The position numbers and the translations under genes are program-made. The notes beneath the pieces are model-generated. The model did not search any database. It saw only the letters and a list, made by a program, of their open reading frames with translations, and was not told where the DNA came from. From the NCBI GenBank assembly GCA_034620365.1, contig JAQGEQ010000225.1, forward strand, positions 248,001-312,000: DNA of 64,000 nucleotides. The letters are read 5' to 3'. Each line of letters starts with the position of its first letter. Positions within the stretch are counted from its first letter, which is position 1. Positions 37,166 to 49,689 of this stretch are shown in pieces. This DNA comes from Pegea sp. RAD2-039. Lineage: Eukaryota; Chordata; Thaliacea; Salpida; Salpidae.

Positions 37166-37444
37166 ATTTAAAATAAAATTAGAATAAAAAACTTCTTTAA
37201 CGTAAAAAAAATCTTTTTAAAAATTGATTATTTGTATCCTATGATATTAAGTAAATTTAACATTCTTTAAAATTCAAAAAGTTTTTATAATTTTCTGCAA
37301 GCACTACCAGTTTCTTCACTTATTTAATTATTGATTCACAGTTTATATTTTATTTATATCTCTGCAGTGTTTCTATACAGAAATTATACGTGATACTAAC
37401 GACTCATTAAAGATTTAATGATTTAAAATAATAATTTATAGTTT

Positions 37445-37560
37445 AAATCTTTTGGCTGAGAACGGTCATAAGTGCTATAAATGATGATATTAAAAACAAA
37501 CCAAGAAACAGTGAAATGGAAAAGAAAACGTTTTTAGTGTTTCTTTCTTTTCTATGAGGC
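37445..37560 (-). mobile_element. Short LINE 3'-tail fragment
   Basis: Contains the inverted tail GGCTGAGAACGGTCAT and the following ATGATATTAAAAA block, matching the next copy at 37618. Only the noncoding tail is present. Confidence 0.65.
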
Positions 37561-37617
37561 TTGATTTTCAATATCCTTATATCTAGTAAGTAATATTAAA
37601 ATATCTGTGGAAATAAT

Positions 37618-37880
37618 AAGACCCGCTTCGGCCGAGAACGACTATATATATGATGATATTAAAAATAAAGCAGAACACAGTGAAATGCGGAAAAGATATT
37701 AAAAATCTTTTATTATTACGATGCCTTCAGAGTTTCTTTCTTGTCTTTAAAACTAATTTTTCTTCTCTTTCAGTTGTTTACAGAGTAGAGAGCGCCATTC
37801 GGAGCGATCCGCTATCTTCCCAGTTGCTGGTATTGATGTTGAGCGATTTCATATCGCGCTTGCAAGTATCTTGAAAGATA
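37618..37880 (-). mobile_element. 5'-truncated non-LTR retrotransposon 3' end
   Basis: Starts on the plus strand with the tail GGCCGAGAACGAC and continues to the coding tail that on the minus strand reads like SLNINTSNWEDS and WRSLLCKQLKE. It lies about 0.6 kb upstream of SMYD5. A six-base-scale deletion relative to other copies removes part of the AADRSE region. Confidence 0.8.
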
Positions 37881-38466
37881 AAATATTACTTTGCATGTAA
37901 ACAAGATCTAATTCTGCTTTTAGCTAATTCTCTTTATAAGTTTACTAATTCAAGATTTTTTTAGTATTGTAAATATTTAAAGCCATTTTTGACTATTCAA
38001 TATTCGAAAATGCCACTTTTAAATAAGTACATATTGTTAATAAGTGTTAATGCCTATAAGTTCTATTAACAAGTAAGCATTTTGTTGTAAAATATTTTAA
38101 ATAAATATTTTATATATAAAATTAATTTGTACTTATAGTAATAAATTATAATTTAAATAACTGGACGAAACTGCTGAAAGAAAAGTTTGTATAAATGTTA
38201 TTTTCTAGTTTGAAATATTAATTGAACAATATTAAAATGAACTTGAAGTTTTTATATAAATATATTAAAAGTATTTTTTACTTAAATACTTGATAATATT
38301 TTTTTGTAAAACTTTTTTCCTGAAGTTTATAAATTCTCTGATATAGTGAAGAAACAGATAAAGTTAATTATTATTTTAATATATTTTAAAAACTTGTAAA
38401 AATTCAAAGTTGATAAATTAACAATTTAATTTTAAATTTTTTATTGTTTTTATTAGATCAAGATAA

Positions 38467-40526
38467 ATGGCTTTTGCTGTCAAATTTATCAGCTCTGAAA
38501 AGGTATACTTGCTTATTTTAGAACTATATTTTTTATTAATTATTTTTTTTATATATTTCTGATGGATTCATCATTTTACTATTTAGGGTTTTGGTGTGTT
38601 TGCAACTGAAGATATTAAATGTGGAGATGAAATTTTTAGCGAACTTCCTTTTATTTCAAGTCAATTTTCATGGAATAAACTCTACAATTACCAAGTTTGT
38701 GTTTTGAACCACAATTTTTATATCACAAAAAGATTCTTTGTATAGGCTTGTGAATTTTGTTTGAAGTCTTTAGAGACTCCTTTAAAAATGAGTAGAAGAT
38801 TGATGAGAGATGACTCGATAGAGTTACCATTTCCTGAAAAATCCCCTAAACAAATAGAAGTTGTCACGTGCGACGGTTGCCAGGTGATATAGGTTGCTAC
38901 AACTATTTTAATATTATAAACAAATGGTTTTAGGAAGTATATTGCTCAGTGGAATGTAAAACAGATGCTTCAAACGCCTATCATCAAGTCAGTGATGAAT
39001 TCTGATTTAAATGAAACTTTTAAAGATTCATATTTGTAGGTTTTATGTAGAATTGAAGAGAGAGTTGATGTTGAAGCCATGTTTGAGTTAGATGAATTAT
39101 GGAGGAATATTCATTACCCTCCAGAAACAACCACTATCAACATCATCATCAAGATCATTGCTCTTTATCAACAAGTGAATCATATTTTGAATCATCACAA
39201 ATTTCAAAGAGTTATTTGTGTTTCAGGCGGAAAATAAACAACAAGTTATATCAGAATTAAATGGTTTTTGTAACAAATCTAAAAATGATTATTTTTCGAT
39301 CAACCACCATTTATTAGGAGATCAATTTTCAGGTTCCTTCCTCTTCTTCATCTTCTTGATTTTTTTACTTTTCTTTTTTTTGAATAGAGAATATTGAAAT
39401 GTTAAGAAATGGATTGATTAAAGTATTTGGGATGAATGATTTTCTAACAGAAGACAACTTCACTAAAATGCTGGCTATCTTAGGAACTAACCAACAAGGT
39501 ATTGGTACAAGTTCCATTCAAGAATGGTTTCAAAACTTGGATAGAAGTGAACAGGAAGATGAAATAGTTGAAGAATTTTATGATAATTTATATGAAGGTT
39601 AGTTAGGTTAGTTAGCAAGTTATCAAAATCACAAACTTTTGATTTGTTAGAGGCGGGAGATTTCTTAGATTGTGATGGTATTGGTTTGTATAAGTTACAA
39701 AGTAAATGTAATCATAGCTGTGATCCGAATTCACAAGTTTCATTTGATAAAGGAAATTTCAGGTTTGAAGGAAATTGATTTTTAGAAATTAGAAAATTTA
39801 CAAAATTGTTTCCAGATTGAGCTTAAAAGCTACTAAAGATATAACCAAAGATAAAGAAATTACAATCTCTTATATTAGTGAATGTGAACTTAATAGAAGT
39901 AGATATTCAAGACAGAAACATCTCAAGCAAGTCCTTTATATCTGCTTATACTCATTAATATCTAACTTACACTAACTTAATATGAAAGTTCTTTTATCGT
40001 ACAAATGTTGTTGTTGATTGTCACCTGGTAACAAATCGAAATATCTTTTAATAAATAAAATTTATCTCAAATTAAACTTAATTTTTATACTTTTAAAAAC
40101 TTCTAGTTATTTAAAACTCTTTTAAGTTTAATATAAAGTTTCATCTTTTTATTGAGACAAAATCAGTTTTAGAACTTGTGTCTTAGTGATTGTAACTAAA
40201 GATGTCTCTCCTAAATATGTCTTCTAAGAACTCTTCATCATCTTCATCATTCATAAGATAAATCTAAATATGATTGATTGATTTATTTTTAAAATCTTTT
40301 TTTTTATGATTAATTATCTAATATTTTAAATTCTAAAAATCTTTTTAAAGATTTGGCGTCAAAATATTTGAATAAATTTGATGAGTTTCAATTATAACTG
40401 AAATATTTATTTTCTTTTAGAGAGTTTTATTTGTTTATCTGTGATTGTTCTAAATGTCATCTTCAATCTTCTGATCCAAACATCACTTCCTCTTCTTCAT
40501 CAGATCAATCATCAGATGAAGATTAA
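38467..40526 (+). CDS. SMYD5: SMYD5-type SET/MYND lysine methyltransferase
   Basis: Ten exons join in frame to 371 residues: 38467-38502, 38587-38694, 38746-38883, 38934-38987, 39040-39174, 39227-39332, 39388-39597, 39651-39762, 39816-39930, 40425-40526. A split SET domain starts at [22 protein letters not shown]-like zinc module follows ([17 protein letters not shown]). The SET core returns with [14 protein letters not shown] and EITISYISE, then a Cys-rich post-SET (CDCSKCH) and an acidic Ser/Asp tail. This order and the short acidic C-terminus fit SMYD5, which methylates histones and ribosomal protein in other animals. Human SMYD5 is 418 residues. The last acceptor was chosen from three adjacent AGs to keep frame. 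The 5' end is duplicated at 36470. Confidence 0.88.
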
Positions 40527-40529
40527 TCT

Positions 40530-40980
40530 TGTAAAGATCTGCTCTTAAGTGATGTAGATTTTACTACTAGAAAATTTGTTGCGTTTTTGAAAATAAAGTT
40601 AGAATGGTAAATAATTGTTCACTAAAAGATAAAATAAAAATATTTCTAAAGTTTTCAAAAGCTCATTGACTATTTTCAAAAAGATTTTTTAAATATTTTG
40701 AATAAATTAATAATTAATTATTATTAATAATTATGCAATTACAAAATGGCGACTATGCAAAATGGAACTAGATAAATCTGAATTGAGTTGCATTAATGAC
40801 TAAATATTATTTAGAATGATAGATAATCAAGCCGACAAAACCACTATTTCGTAAACTGCTGTTGAAAATTTTCAAGATTTAAATTGTTGATATTTAAAGT
40901 ATTTTGAATTATGTTTAGCTAACATGAGATTTTCAATTTATTTGTTGCTTCTCAACATTTGTTGAATCAGAATTTGCATA
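40530..40980. other. Intergenic
   Basis: AT-rich 3' flank of SMYD5; nothing recognised. Confidence 0.5.
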
Positions 40981-40982
40981 AA

Positions 40983-41288
40983 TCAGTAACTACTTCGTAG
41001 TAGTGTCCCGGCGAGAACAGTCATGCTGTGGTCCAGGACAGAAATTATGAAGATCAAGTTGTTGCCCATCCAGCAGGATTCCACTCTCCATGCCAACAAG
41101 GTTATACAGCGGAACAGAAGGGCTGATGCAGCTGGCGTCTCAGGAGTTGTCAGAACGATACTGAGTACAGTGACAAGCTGTCTACGAGGCTCCAACTCCG
41201 GTTTTAAATTCGGAGTTTTGCGTCTTCTAGAAGTGTCCCAGACTCACAAGGCCCTTCTACCCGGGTTTTTTATGGACTTTTCCTTGTA
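40983..41288 (-). mobile_element. SINE-1 body, tRNA head missing
   Basis: On the minus strand it begins with CAAGGAAAAGTCCATAAAAA, runs through the shared SINE-1 body and ends ACTGTTCTCGCCGGGACAC, a variant of the LINE-like tail. The tRNA-derived head present at 29060 is absent, so this copy is 5'-truncated. Confidence 0.85.
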
Positions 41289-41289
41289 G

Positions 41290-42500
41290 GGTGGTAATAG
41301 AAGCTAGTTCTGCAGTAAATTTAAAGATAACAGTTGTAGTTGAAAAACAAATTGAAAAATAATTGAAGTTATGAAGTACTTCGATATTTTAACATTTCTC
41401 CATTTCCACTATTTAATTTTTTAATCTATTTCCTAATCGATACTTCATAAGAACTGTTTAAGTCTTGATACCAGTTTGTACTTCCAAATATTATTCAAAT
41501 TTGAAAATAAGCTAGCAGCAAGTCGAACTAACTATTTGTCGAAGAGAAAACCTCTTACTGCTAGGTGGTTAAGAATTCGATTTCAGGTTAACATCATTAA
41601 AAACTTCTTATCTTTCAAGTTACCTTGGCAACTAATTATCGCGATTTCTTCTTTCATTCAAATCTATGATTGATATAAAAACATTTTTCAGTAAATTTCA
41701 GATTTTTTATCTCTTTGATTTAGAATATTTGTGGAAAACACTTTTAGTAAAATGATTAGAATGACGAATATCGAGTTAACAACTTTTAGTTATCAACTGG
41801 AATTCTTATAAACGACATAAAATTGAAAAGATCTTTTTGTTTATTAATAGTATTTAAGCGACTTTAATCTTTTTATATTTAATTCTACAGCGTTATAGTG
41901 AACAAAACAATATGAAAAGCATTACAACTTAGTAATTGACATTGAAATAATAGGAACACTAGAGAGGTATAAAAATATGATAATTCTTGGCTAGTGTTTA
42001 GTAAATGTAAAGACTAATAACTAAATGAAAGATTATGCAGTTTATCAGTTCAATTTTTAAAAACAAAATACAAACTTTTGACGTTTATCAAAATTGTCTT
42101 TCTTGATATTAAAATGTTTAGAAATTGAAAATTTAGATGGTTATTAGATATTAAGAAAACTTATTTCTGTAATTAAAGATTTAAAGTTTATTCTAAATTT
42201 TTGAATTCCTTGTACTTAAAATTTCAGCAAAGACTGTTTCTAAATCTAGAAATAAAAATGATTCTAATCAGATGAGAATCTAAACTCTTTTTATAATATT
42301 TACAAATATCCTCAAGAAAATTTATCATGAACAAAAAACTTCTCATATTTTTGTTTTAATGTTAAATATTCTTTTAACTGACATCTTAAAGTTCAGAATT
42401 TGTTTAAAAGTCTAGTTTATTTAAACCACATCAACCAACTGTTTGTTGAAGCAGCAAATTAACAAATAAATAATTCTCAACAAGTTTTTAAACGTTTTTC
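41290..42500. other. Gene-poor stretch with an R4 repeat copy
   Basis: No gene seen. Bases 41882-41985 are a diverged copy of R4: CTACAG...TTATAGTGAAC, then TTAGTAATTGA and CACTAGAGAGGTATAAAAAT, parallel to 57921-58030. Confidence 0.55.
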
Positions 42501-42504
42501 TTCA

Positions 42505-42690
42505 TTTATTTATCACAATAAACGCGAAGGAGGGTGCTTGAAAAGAGCATCTCTCGCCGACACATTCTCATAAATAACCAATAGTATATTTTGTTTAAGT
42601 CAAAAATATAGAAAGCAAAAGATGTAACACGTGGCATTTCAGTAGTTCTCAAAACATATAACAGTGAACAATTACATAGAATGTTAGTAG
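42505..42690 (-). repeat. SINE-3 family element
   Basis: Same 3' hairpin region (GGGTGC...GCATCTCTCGC on the plus strand) and the same inner block as 13095, 53702 and 59646. Confidence 0.8.
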
Positions 42691-42928
42691 AATATGAAAA
42701 ATTAACGACTATAATAACTTTGTCATCTCTTCACTCACAGTAATAAAACTTCCAACTTTCAATAAAACTTATTTTGAGATGTAGTAATTCGGTACGTCTT
42801 AAAAAAAACTAATATTTGATTACTGGGTGTAAACGTTTACCAAATCAAGCTAGAAATTTTAAATCTTAATTTTTATCAACAGAACAACTCGTTTATGAGT
42901 CTTAATTTGTAGAAAGGAACAAGAAGAG

Positions 42929-45900
42929 ATGAAGTTAATAGGAAAGAGAAAGAAGAACAAATCTTTAAGAATTGAAATTTTATTTTATAAGTTAGTGCTG
43001 AAAAGAAATTTGTGTTTTTTGATAGAATTTATTTTGATTTTACTAATTTCAATTTAGACAACTTCTGTTGGTTGTTTTTGTAGAGTAATCGTGGCTGCTT
43101 TTGTTGGTTATTTCATTTCTTGTTCATATCTCAAAAACATATTGGAGTTAACTTGCAATTTAGGAAAATTAAATTTCGAAAAACCGATAGAAAAGATTAC
43201 AGGAAGATCTCTACCAAACGTATATATTGGTAAAATTTAAACTTTTAGAAGCTAAATAGCCATAAAAGTTAAAAAAAGTAACACAAAAAAACAAAAAAAA
43301 ATCTGAAAAATAATTCTTAAAAAATCATAAAATTTTATCAAATTGAATATTTGAAGCGAATTTTTGTGAGTTAGAAATATTTAAATTGTTTTAAAGAAGC
43401 TTAAAAACAAAGAAATAAACGATAGAGAAAATACACTTTGATGATTTGTAAGTAAATTAAATAAATTCTTTTCAATTCATTTAAAAATATTTCTGAAATT
43501 TATTTGCACAAGGCAAAAAACAGTTGATGACGTCACTGACACACGGCGTTCTGTTTCAGGAGTTTTATCAGCTGAGAAACTCTTGAATGACAGATTACTC
43601 TCAGCGGCTGGTACTTGGATGAAAAGCAAAAATATTTTTGTTGAAGTGATTGCGGCGAATAATCAAACAATACCTCTTGATGTAGTAGAGCGTCTCAAAT
43701 CTTCAGGGATCACAATTGTGTCTCTTCCTGGAGTAGATGACAACGCTTATCCTCCTCAGAAGAAAAGCTTCGCTTTGTTACGTCATATGTATGATGTCCA
43801 CGTGAACAAGTACTCTTATTAGAGTCCTTTAAAAGATCTCGACGTTTCTGTTTCTTAGTTTTGATTGGTTCGTTCGAATTGATGATGATGCTTATATAAA
43901 TTTTGAGAATTTAAATAAGTTTTTAAACTCTTTAAATTCTTCTGAAGCTTTACAAGTCGGACATCCTGGATTTGGAAAAGATGCTGGCGACAAACTCCAG
44001 ATAGGAGAAAACTATTGCATGGTGAGTAGAGATACTAATATTTGAAAGTCTTCTGATGATGTAACAGGGAGGAACTGGACTGATATTATCCAGAGGGATA
44101 CTTTTAAAGATCAGAAACGGATTACTTAGCTGCTTGGAAAATTTGATTACTGAACATGAAGATATTGAAATAGGAAGGTTGGTTTAATGTTTCCAAATCA
44201 ATTTTTTTTAAATAATACTTTAAAATTATTCAGTCTTTTATTTTCTAATATAGAATTAAAAGTCAAATAACTTTTGCTGCTTCTACAACAGCTGGGTTCT
44301 TTACTTAATTTTAATAAATCTTTTATTCTTTTATTTAATTTTTCAAACTGAAAAGAGATCTATGCAAAAGATCAATTTTATTTCTGATTATTTCTTTAGA
44401 TGTATAAATAAGTTAACTGGAATACAATGTACCTTGGCATGGGAAGTTAGAAATTATTTTTATCAAAACTATAAAGACGGGACTTACAGTAGAAGAATAG
44501 AAACAATAAGCAAAAATCTTTTAAGTAATTTCAAATCTTCATCATCTACATGATTGCTTCTTAGATAGTTTTTATAATATCATTAATTTTGATCGATTTT
44601 TTCAACTTTTATTTTATCTGCTTCAAACTTTTTTAGCAAAAGGAATTATTTTTCATGCCAATAAAGATAAAGAATATCAATTCAAGCTAAGAGTTGAAGT
44701 ACTTAAAAATAAAATTGAAAATTTAATTGAAAAAATATCGAAAATAGAAGAAGACACAGAAGGATATAAAGATCAAATCATAGAAGAATATATAGTGAGT
44801 ATGAGTTAAAAAATCACTTTTAACTGATCCTCATCTTTATAAAGAGTCAGAATTCTGTTCTACCTTTAAAATGGTCAGCAATTCAGTATCCTTTCCACTT
44901 CTCTGCATCAACTCAACAAACAATGAGAATCCAACAACCTCTCAATGAAGTCTTGCAACAAAACTTTCAACTTTTTACTTTCAAGAAACCAATTCTACAT
45001 CAATCCAATCTCAAATCCAACCATCTTCTCTTTACTAACTACGTCGTTAACCCAATTCGATCAATCGACGCGATCACGACCACAGAAGCTCTTTATGACG
45101 TCAGCAAAAGCAGTGAAGCAGAAAGAAAACGATTCAGTTTCTATCAGCGACAAAAGTTTGTAAAAAATTCCGTTTTTTTCCATGAAAATACGGATTTGAT
45201 GACAACACCGACCTCTAGTGGTGAAAAAACAACTGTCAACTTCATCGTATCTCTCAGTGGAAGATCAGATAACTTTCTAAGATTCATTCTGAACTTTGAA
45301 AACACTTTTCTGACTCGAGACGAAAAGGTCAATTTGCTGGTCAGCTACTTCCCTGGTCCAACCGAAGAGCGACCACAAAATGGTCCAGAGTCGAGCTGTG
45401 GTTTCATCTGTGACGTCATCACTCAACTACAGAGTCACTATCCGGGACATAAATTAGAAGTGTTAAAGATGGAGGCGGATAAAGAGTTTTCGCGGGGTGC
45501 AGGGATGCAATTCGCGGGAGAGTATGTCAAAAATGCGGAAGAAATCCTATTTTTTTGTGATGTTGATCTTGTATTTGCTCCTGGAATCCTTGAAAACATC
45601 CGTAGAAATACAATCAGAGGATCGCGCGCTTATTATCCTGTGTTCCTCAGCCAATATGATCCAGAGATCATTTATGCTGGTCGTAAAAACCTCCAAAATC
45701 CTTTTCTCTTCCAGGAGTTAGATGGATTCTGGAGACATTTCAGTTATGGAATGGTTTCTATTTACAAGGAGGACTTTGATAGAACTTCTGGATTTGATCT
45801 TTCACTCAGAGGATGGGGTCTCGAGGACATCCATTTTGTTAGTTGTGATTCAGCTCTCTAAATCTTCTAACTTCTTATTTTTAGGCGAATGCGATCTTTG

Positions 45901-46094
45901 CGAGTGGTTTGGATACTTTTAAAAGTAATGATCGAAATCAAGTTCATATTTATCACACAAAAACTTGTGACGCTTCAGTTCTTCAACATAAACAACTTCT
46001 GGACTGCCGCAAATCTAAAGCCGCTCATTTTGGACCTAAATCTCTACTCTATTATTTGTGGTCTTCGAGTTCTTCTAATGAATTCAAAGTTTAA
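42929..46094 (+). CDS. Chondroitin sulfate synthase (bifunctional glycosyltransferase)
   Basis: Nine exons join in frame to 738 residues: 42929-42990, 43084-43229, 43560-43809, 43859-44021, 44068-44177, 44400-44524, 44637-44794, 44845-45837, 45885-46094. It is a type II Golgi protein: basic N-terminus then a membrane segment (VIVAAFVGYFISCSYL, residues 22-37). The N-terminal GT31-like half has GVLSAEKLLNDR, LPGVDD, YPPQKKSF, WFVRIDDDAY (DDD 161-163), GGTGLILSR and TEHEDIEIGR. The C-terminal GT7-like half has FSRGAGMQFA, FFCDVDLVF (Asp577, Asp579), YYPVFLSQYDP and GWGLEDIHF. Both metal-binding motifs are kept, so it fits CHSY1/CHSY3 rather than the polymerising factor CHPF. These enzymes add GlcA and GalNAc alternately to chondroitin. 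Human CHSY1 is 802 residues. Its 3' end faces the P450 gene. Confidence 0.95.
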
Positions 46095-46969
46095 TGAAAT
46101 CGAAGATTTTTTTTTAGAAAAAATTATTTTCACATCGATTGAAACCTTTTAAGAAGTTTGATCTTTTTCACATCGATTGAAACTTTTTAAAGTTTTATTG
46201 AAACAACCGTAAACCATCTTATAATTTCGTATTAAATAAGGCAAAAAAATCCACTTCTTAGCTTTATTAGACTAGTTGATATGAATTAAAAGTAAAACAA
46301 ACGATTTATATCACTTCAAAACGTGGAAAACTCAGTTAAATCGGGTTTTTCATCATATCTCGAGAAATAAAGTGGCTAGGAAAGTGATTCCGACAGCTTT
46401 CAACTCGTATTCTCAACAATCAACTTTAGAAAAAAGAATTTTAGGAAAAAAGATTAACAATAACCTATCAAGGTCAATCAACATAATACTCGTCATTAAT
46501 CTCACTCGATTTCACAACATTTTTATTCAACATCAATCAAATATCGTACAACTTGTGGGAGAGAGCAGCACCCCCCCTCAGCGAGCCTTCGCGCGTACTG
46601 TTTTTAATGAAATTAAATTTCAAAGAATAAAACTGTTGACAAATGCTGATTGACAAAATCAGTTCTGGGAAATATCAATTCTAGTTTTGTTCTTTCTACA
46701 AATGTTTGAAAGTAAATCTATAAAATCAAGATTTTTAATAAGTTTCAAATAAATTAAAACTTGTTTATCATGATCTTGAGTTTGAACTTTCAGTTGTCAC
46801 TTTGATGTTTGTAACTGGAAATTATTATAAACTTTCTTGCTCTAAAAATGTTCTCTTCAAATATTAACTCACAAAAAAGGTGTGTTTGTATTTGTTAAAT
46901 TAAAAGGGTTTGTAGCGAAAAAAACTGAACAATTATTAGTTTGTTAATCATATTTTGATAAAGAGATGT
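46095..46969. other. Spacer between convergent chondroitin synthase and P450 genes
   Basis: Holds the two 3' UTRs. A GC-rich island at 46556-46602 (a run of seven C and CCTTCGCGCG) stands out from the AT-rich surroundings and is unexplained. An open frame at 46372-46653 has no recognisable domain and I do not call it. Confidence 0.5.
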
Positions 46970-49688
46970 TTAAAAGATCGCAGCTTCACCTAATCCTTCG
47001 ATGGTTGATGATTCAATTCGATCTGAATCATTTTTAACAAAATCTTTTTGAAAATCAGAAAAATAAACTTTCTTTTTGAGATGATTCAATCTGTTAGGGT
47101 CCCTGATCAGAATCTTTACAGAATAAGGTCCTGGCATCATTGTTAAAGAGTAATCTGCATTCAAAGATGGAGGTTTCCTCCCAAACGGGGTCTCTAGACT
47201 ACAAACTGACAACAAAGTCACCACTAGGTGGACAACAAAGATCCAGGACAACTTATCCCCGGGGCACCGTCGCGCCCCTAGAGAAAAGATCAGATATTTT
47301 CGGCTCAGGTTCGCGTCGATGTTTCCGTTGTGATCCAGAAATCGGCTAGGATCGAAATCTTCCGGATTCTTCCATTCTGATTCATCATGATTCGCAGAAT
47401 ACTGATTAAGAAATATTAAAGTCTCTTTAGGGATCTTATATCCTCCTAAAGATACATCATCGATGGTCAGATGTGGGATTGTGATGCTGATGAAGCTGCT
47501 ATGACGATTGACTTCGTGAATAAAAGCGGATAGCAACGGTAACTCTTCATCCATTCGAAGACGATGACGTTCCCCAAGTTTCATATCAATCTCCTCTTTG
47601 ATCTGAGAAGATAGAGTTAAAATCAGAGGTTTGAGAAGAACAGTTTCACTTTGATCTGATAGCCTGGAAAGTGAAGAAGATAAACAATAATCCATTTTAG
47701 AAGAGTACTAGTAGTGTCTTGTGTCGCTCCGAATACATCCGTCACAAAAGCCGCGATCTTATCATCGTCATAATGCTCCTCATCTCGAGTTTCATCCATC
47801 AATTTAAAAAGATTATTTGATTTTGGGGGATTAGCGTGATGCTCTTCGATTCTAGTTGAGATAAAATGATGAATTTTTGATCTTTACAATTTGTGATGAC
47901 TCACCGCGCTTTCGCCCAATTTGTAACTCTTTTATTTAAAGATTCAAAAGACTCTTTTTGTCGTTTAAACTTGGGGATGTACTATAAAACAAAAAACATC
48001 CAATCAAGAACAAATTCATCAAGCGCTTTTTCATCAATTAATTATGATGTCATATTTAAATTATAAAATAAAAATGAAGAACAAAACGAGTGTTAGGACC
48101 TGTAGCCACGGCATCGTATCAATTTGATTATTACTCCCAACAACCGACCCAAACTCCTTATTTAGTGTGATTAAACTCTGAAAATTCTGCAAAAAAAATT
48201 GACCAGTCAAAAATTGATAGAAATCAGACGAAAAAAAGAGAACATTTGGTTAGAAACAGAGAAACGAAAAAAGAGCTTTGTTGCGTGCGAAAGCTAGTAA
48301 CGTAAGAGAAAGAAAAGAGAAGGTCTCTTCAAAGGTTTGCAGGTAAACACATCGAGATATCTTTGCAGTGAATTTTGTTGTATTAACTGTTACAAGGTTT
48401 TATCACGCGATTTACAATGTTCAGTAGATCTCACGTTATCTTAAACTATTTTTTTGATAATTCTCTTATGTTTGGTTTGTGACAAACTTTTATTGTTATG
48501 ATTTGATTATAAAAACTTTTATTTAAAAAACTATTTTTGTAACTCGTTACATGTAGATACAAATTGTGTTGGTTTTAGTTAGACCTTTAAAAGTAGAAAA
48601 TATAAAATGAAAATACAAAACAAGTTTAAAAATACATTAGAAAATATTTAAATCTATTTTAAAACTTTAAATTCTATTTTACTAATTAGTACAATTACAG
48701 CGCGGTTTATACTTCAATTTAGATATGTTTGAAATGGAAGATATTTTATTTAATTGGTTTATATATTTAGAAAACTATTTGATAAAAATAAAATAATTAT
48801 TAAATTATTTATAAAAAAATAAAATTAAACTAACCAAACAGAATGGTCAAAACATTTTATGTGCAAATATTTTCAAGTAAAAAAAAAGAACAAAAAAAAC
48901 AAAATTTGAAATAATGAAGACCGATTAAAAAAAAAACCAAACCTTATTTTTATGATCGTACCTCCTACCAAAGACAAATGAGCAAGCGATATTAGCTACA
49001 GATACATGAATAGCTTGACTAGGATCAGATGAAGACATCTTCATCAACTCTTCTATTAGCTCAACAGTTTCCAGGTGAATATGATCCAATAACGTTGATT
49101 GATATTCTTTATTCTTCACCAACTTATGGATGTTCTTAACCATAAAATTTTTTGCAATTTTCCAATTATCACCCTGGGTGGTGGAATCATTGAAGACAAC
49201 TCCTTTTCCCTGAGATACGTTTGAGAAAGAAGGAAAACGCGGTCTTCCGGAAAAACACTTTCGGTTTAATACAAGAGCTTCTTTGATTGTTCGGTAATCA
49301 TTCAGCACGATGACATCATGTGATCCTATCTTCATCCGGAAGATAGGTCCGTATCTGTAAGATCATAGAATTGAAAAAGTTCGAAAAAAAGATGATTTTA
49401 GTGACTTTTGGATTTAAGCCAAATACTTCTACAGAAAATTGATTTAATTACTTGTAATTATTTTCTACTTTATTTTTATTTTCACCTTTTCTTCCATTCA
49501 TGTAATTTCAAGTGAGTACTTTTACCAAAAGACAAGCAATTGCCAATTAGAGGCCAGGGAAAGGGACCAGGGAGCCTTATGCGTGATTTAAAACGCAATT
49601 TATATAGAAATACTAATAAAAAAAGCAGAAAAATTGTAACGATCATTTTAAAGTCAAATAAACCGTTGATAAACATAATCAAAATCAT
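46970..49688 (-). CDS. Cytochrome P450 (clan 2 type)
   Basis: Six exons on the minus strand join in frame to 537 residues: 49688-49486, 49354-48943, 48186-48100, 47981-47905, 47851-47650, 47602-46970. An N-terminal membrane anchor (MIVTIFLLFLLVFLYKL) is followed by the proline hinge LPGPFPWPLIGN. The I helix reads FGATQDTT, the K helix EVNR (Glu357 to Arg360), the PERF-like segment FDPSRF, and the haem loop FSLGARRCPG with Cys440 as ligand. It is therefore a complete, probably active microsomal monooxygenase. The pattern is like CYP1/CYP2/CYP17 enzymes; the substrate cannot be inferred. The C-terminus is about 35 residues longer than usual and rich in Lys, Asp and Ser. Introns range from 47 to 756 bases. 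An AG precedes the start codon by eight bases and could be a splice acceptor from a 5' exon or leader. Confidence 0.93.
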
Positions 49689-49689
49689 T

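Noticed and set aside
41521-41610. tRNA-like box A and box B (GGTGGTTAAG, ATTCGATTTC)
   Set aside because: The boxes are too close together and box B is poor.
45144-45922. Several open frames overlapping the large chondroitin synthase exon
   Set aside because: Shadows of the real frame in other phases and on the opposite strand.
46372-46653. Plus-strand open frame of 93 residues between two genes
   Set aside because: No recognisable domain, no splice partners and a composition typical of noncoding DNA.
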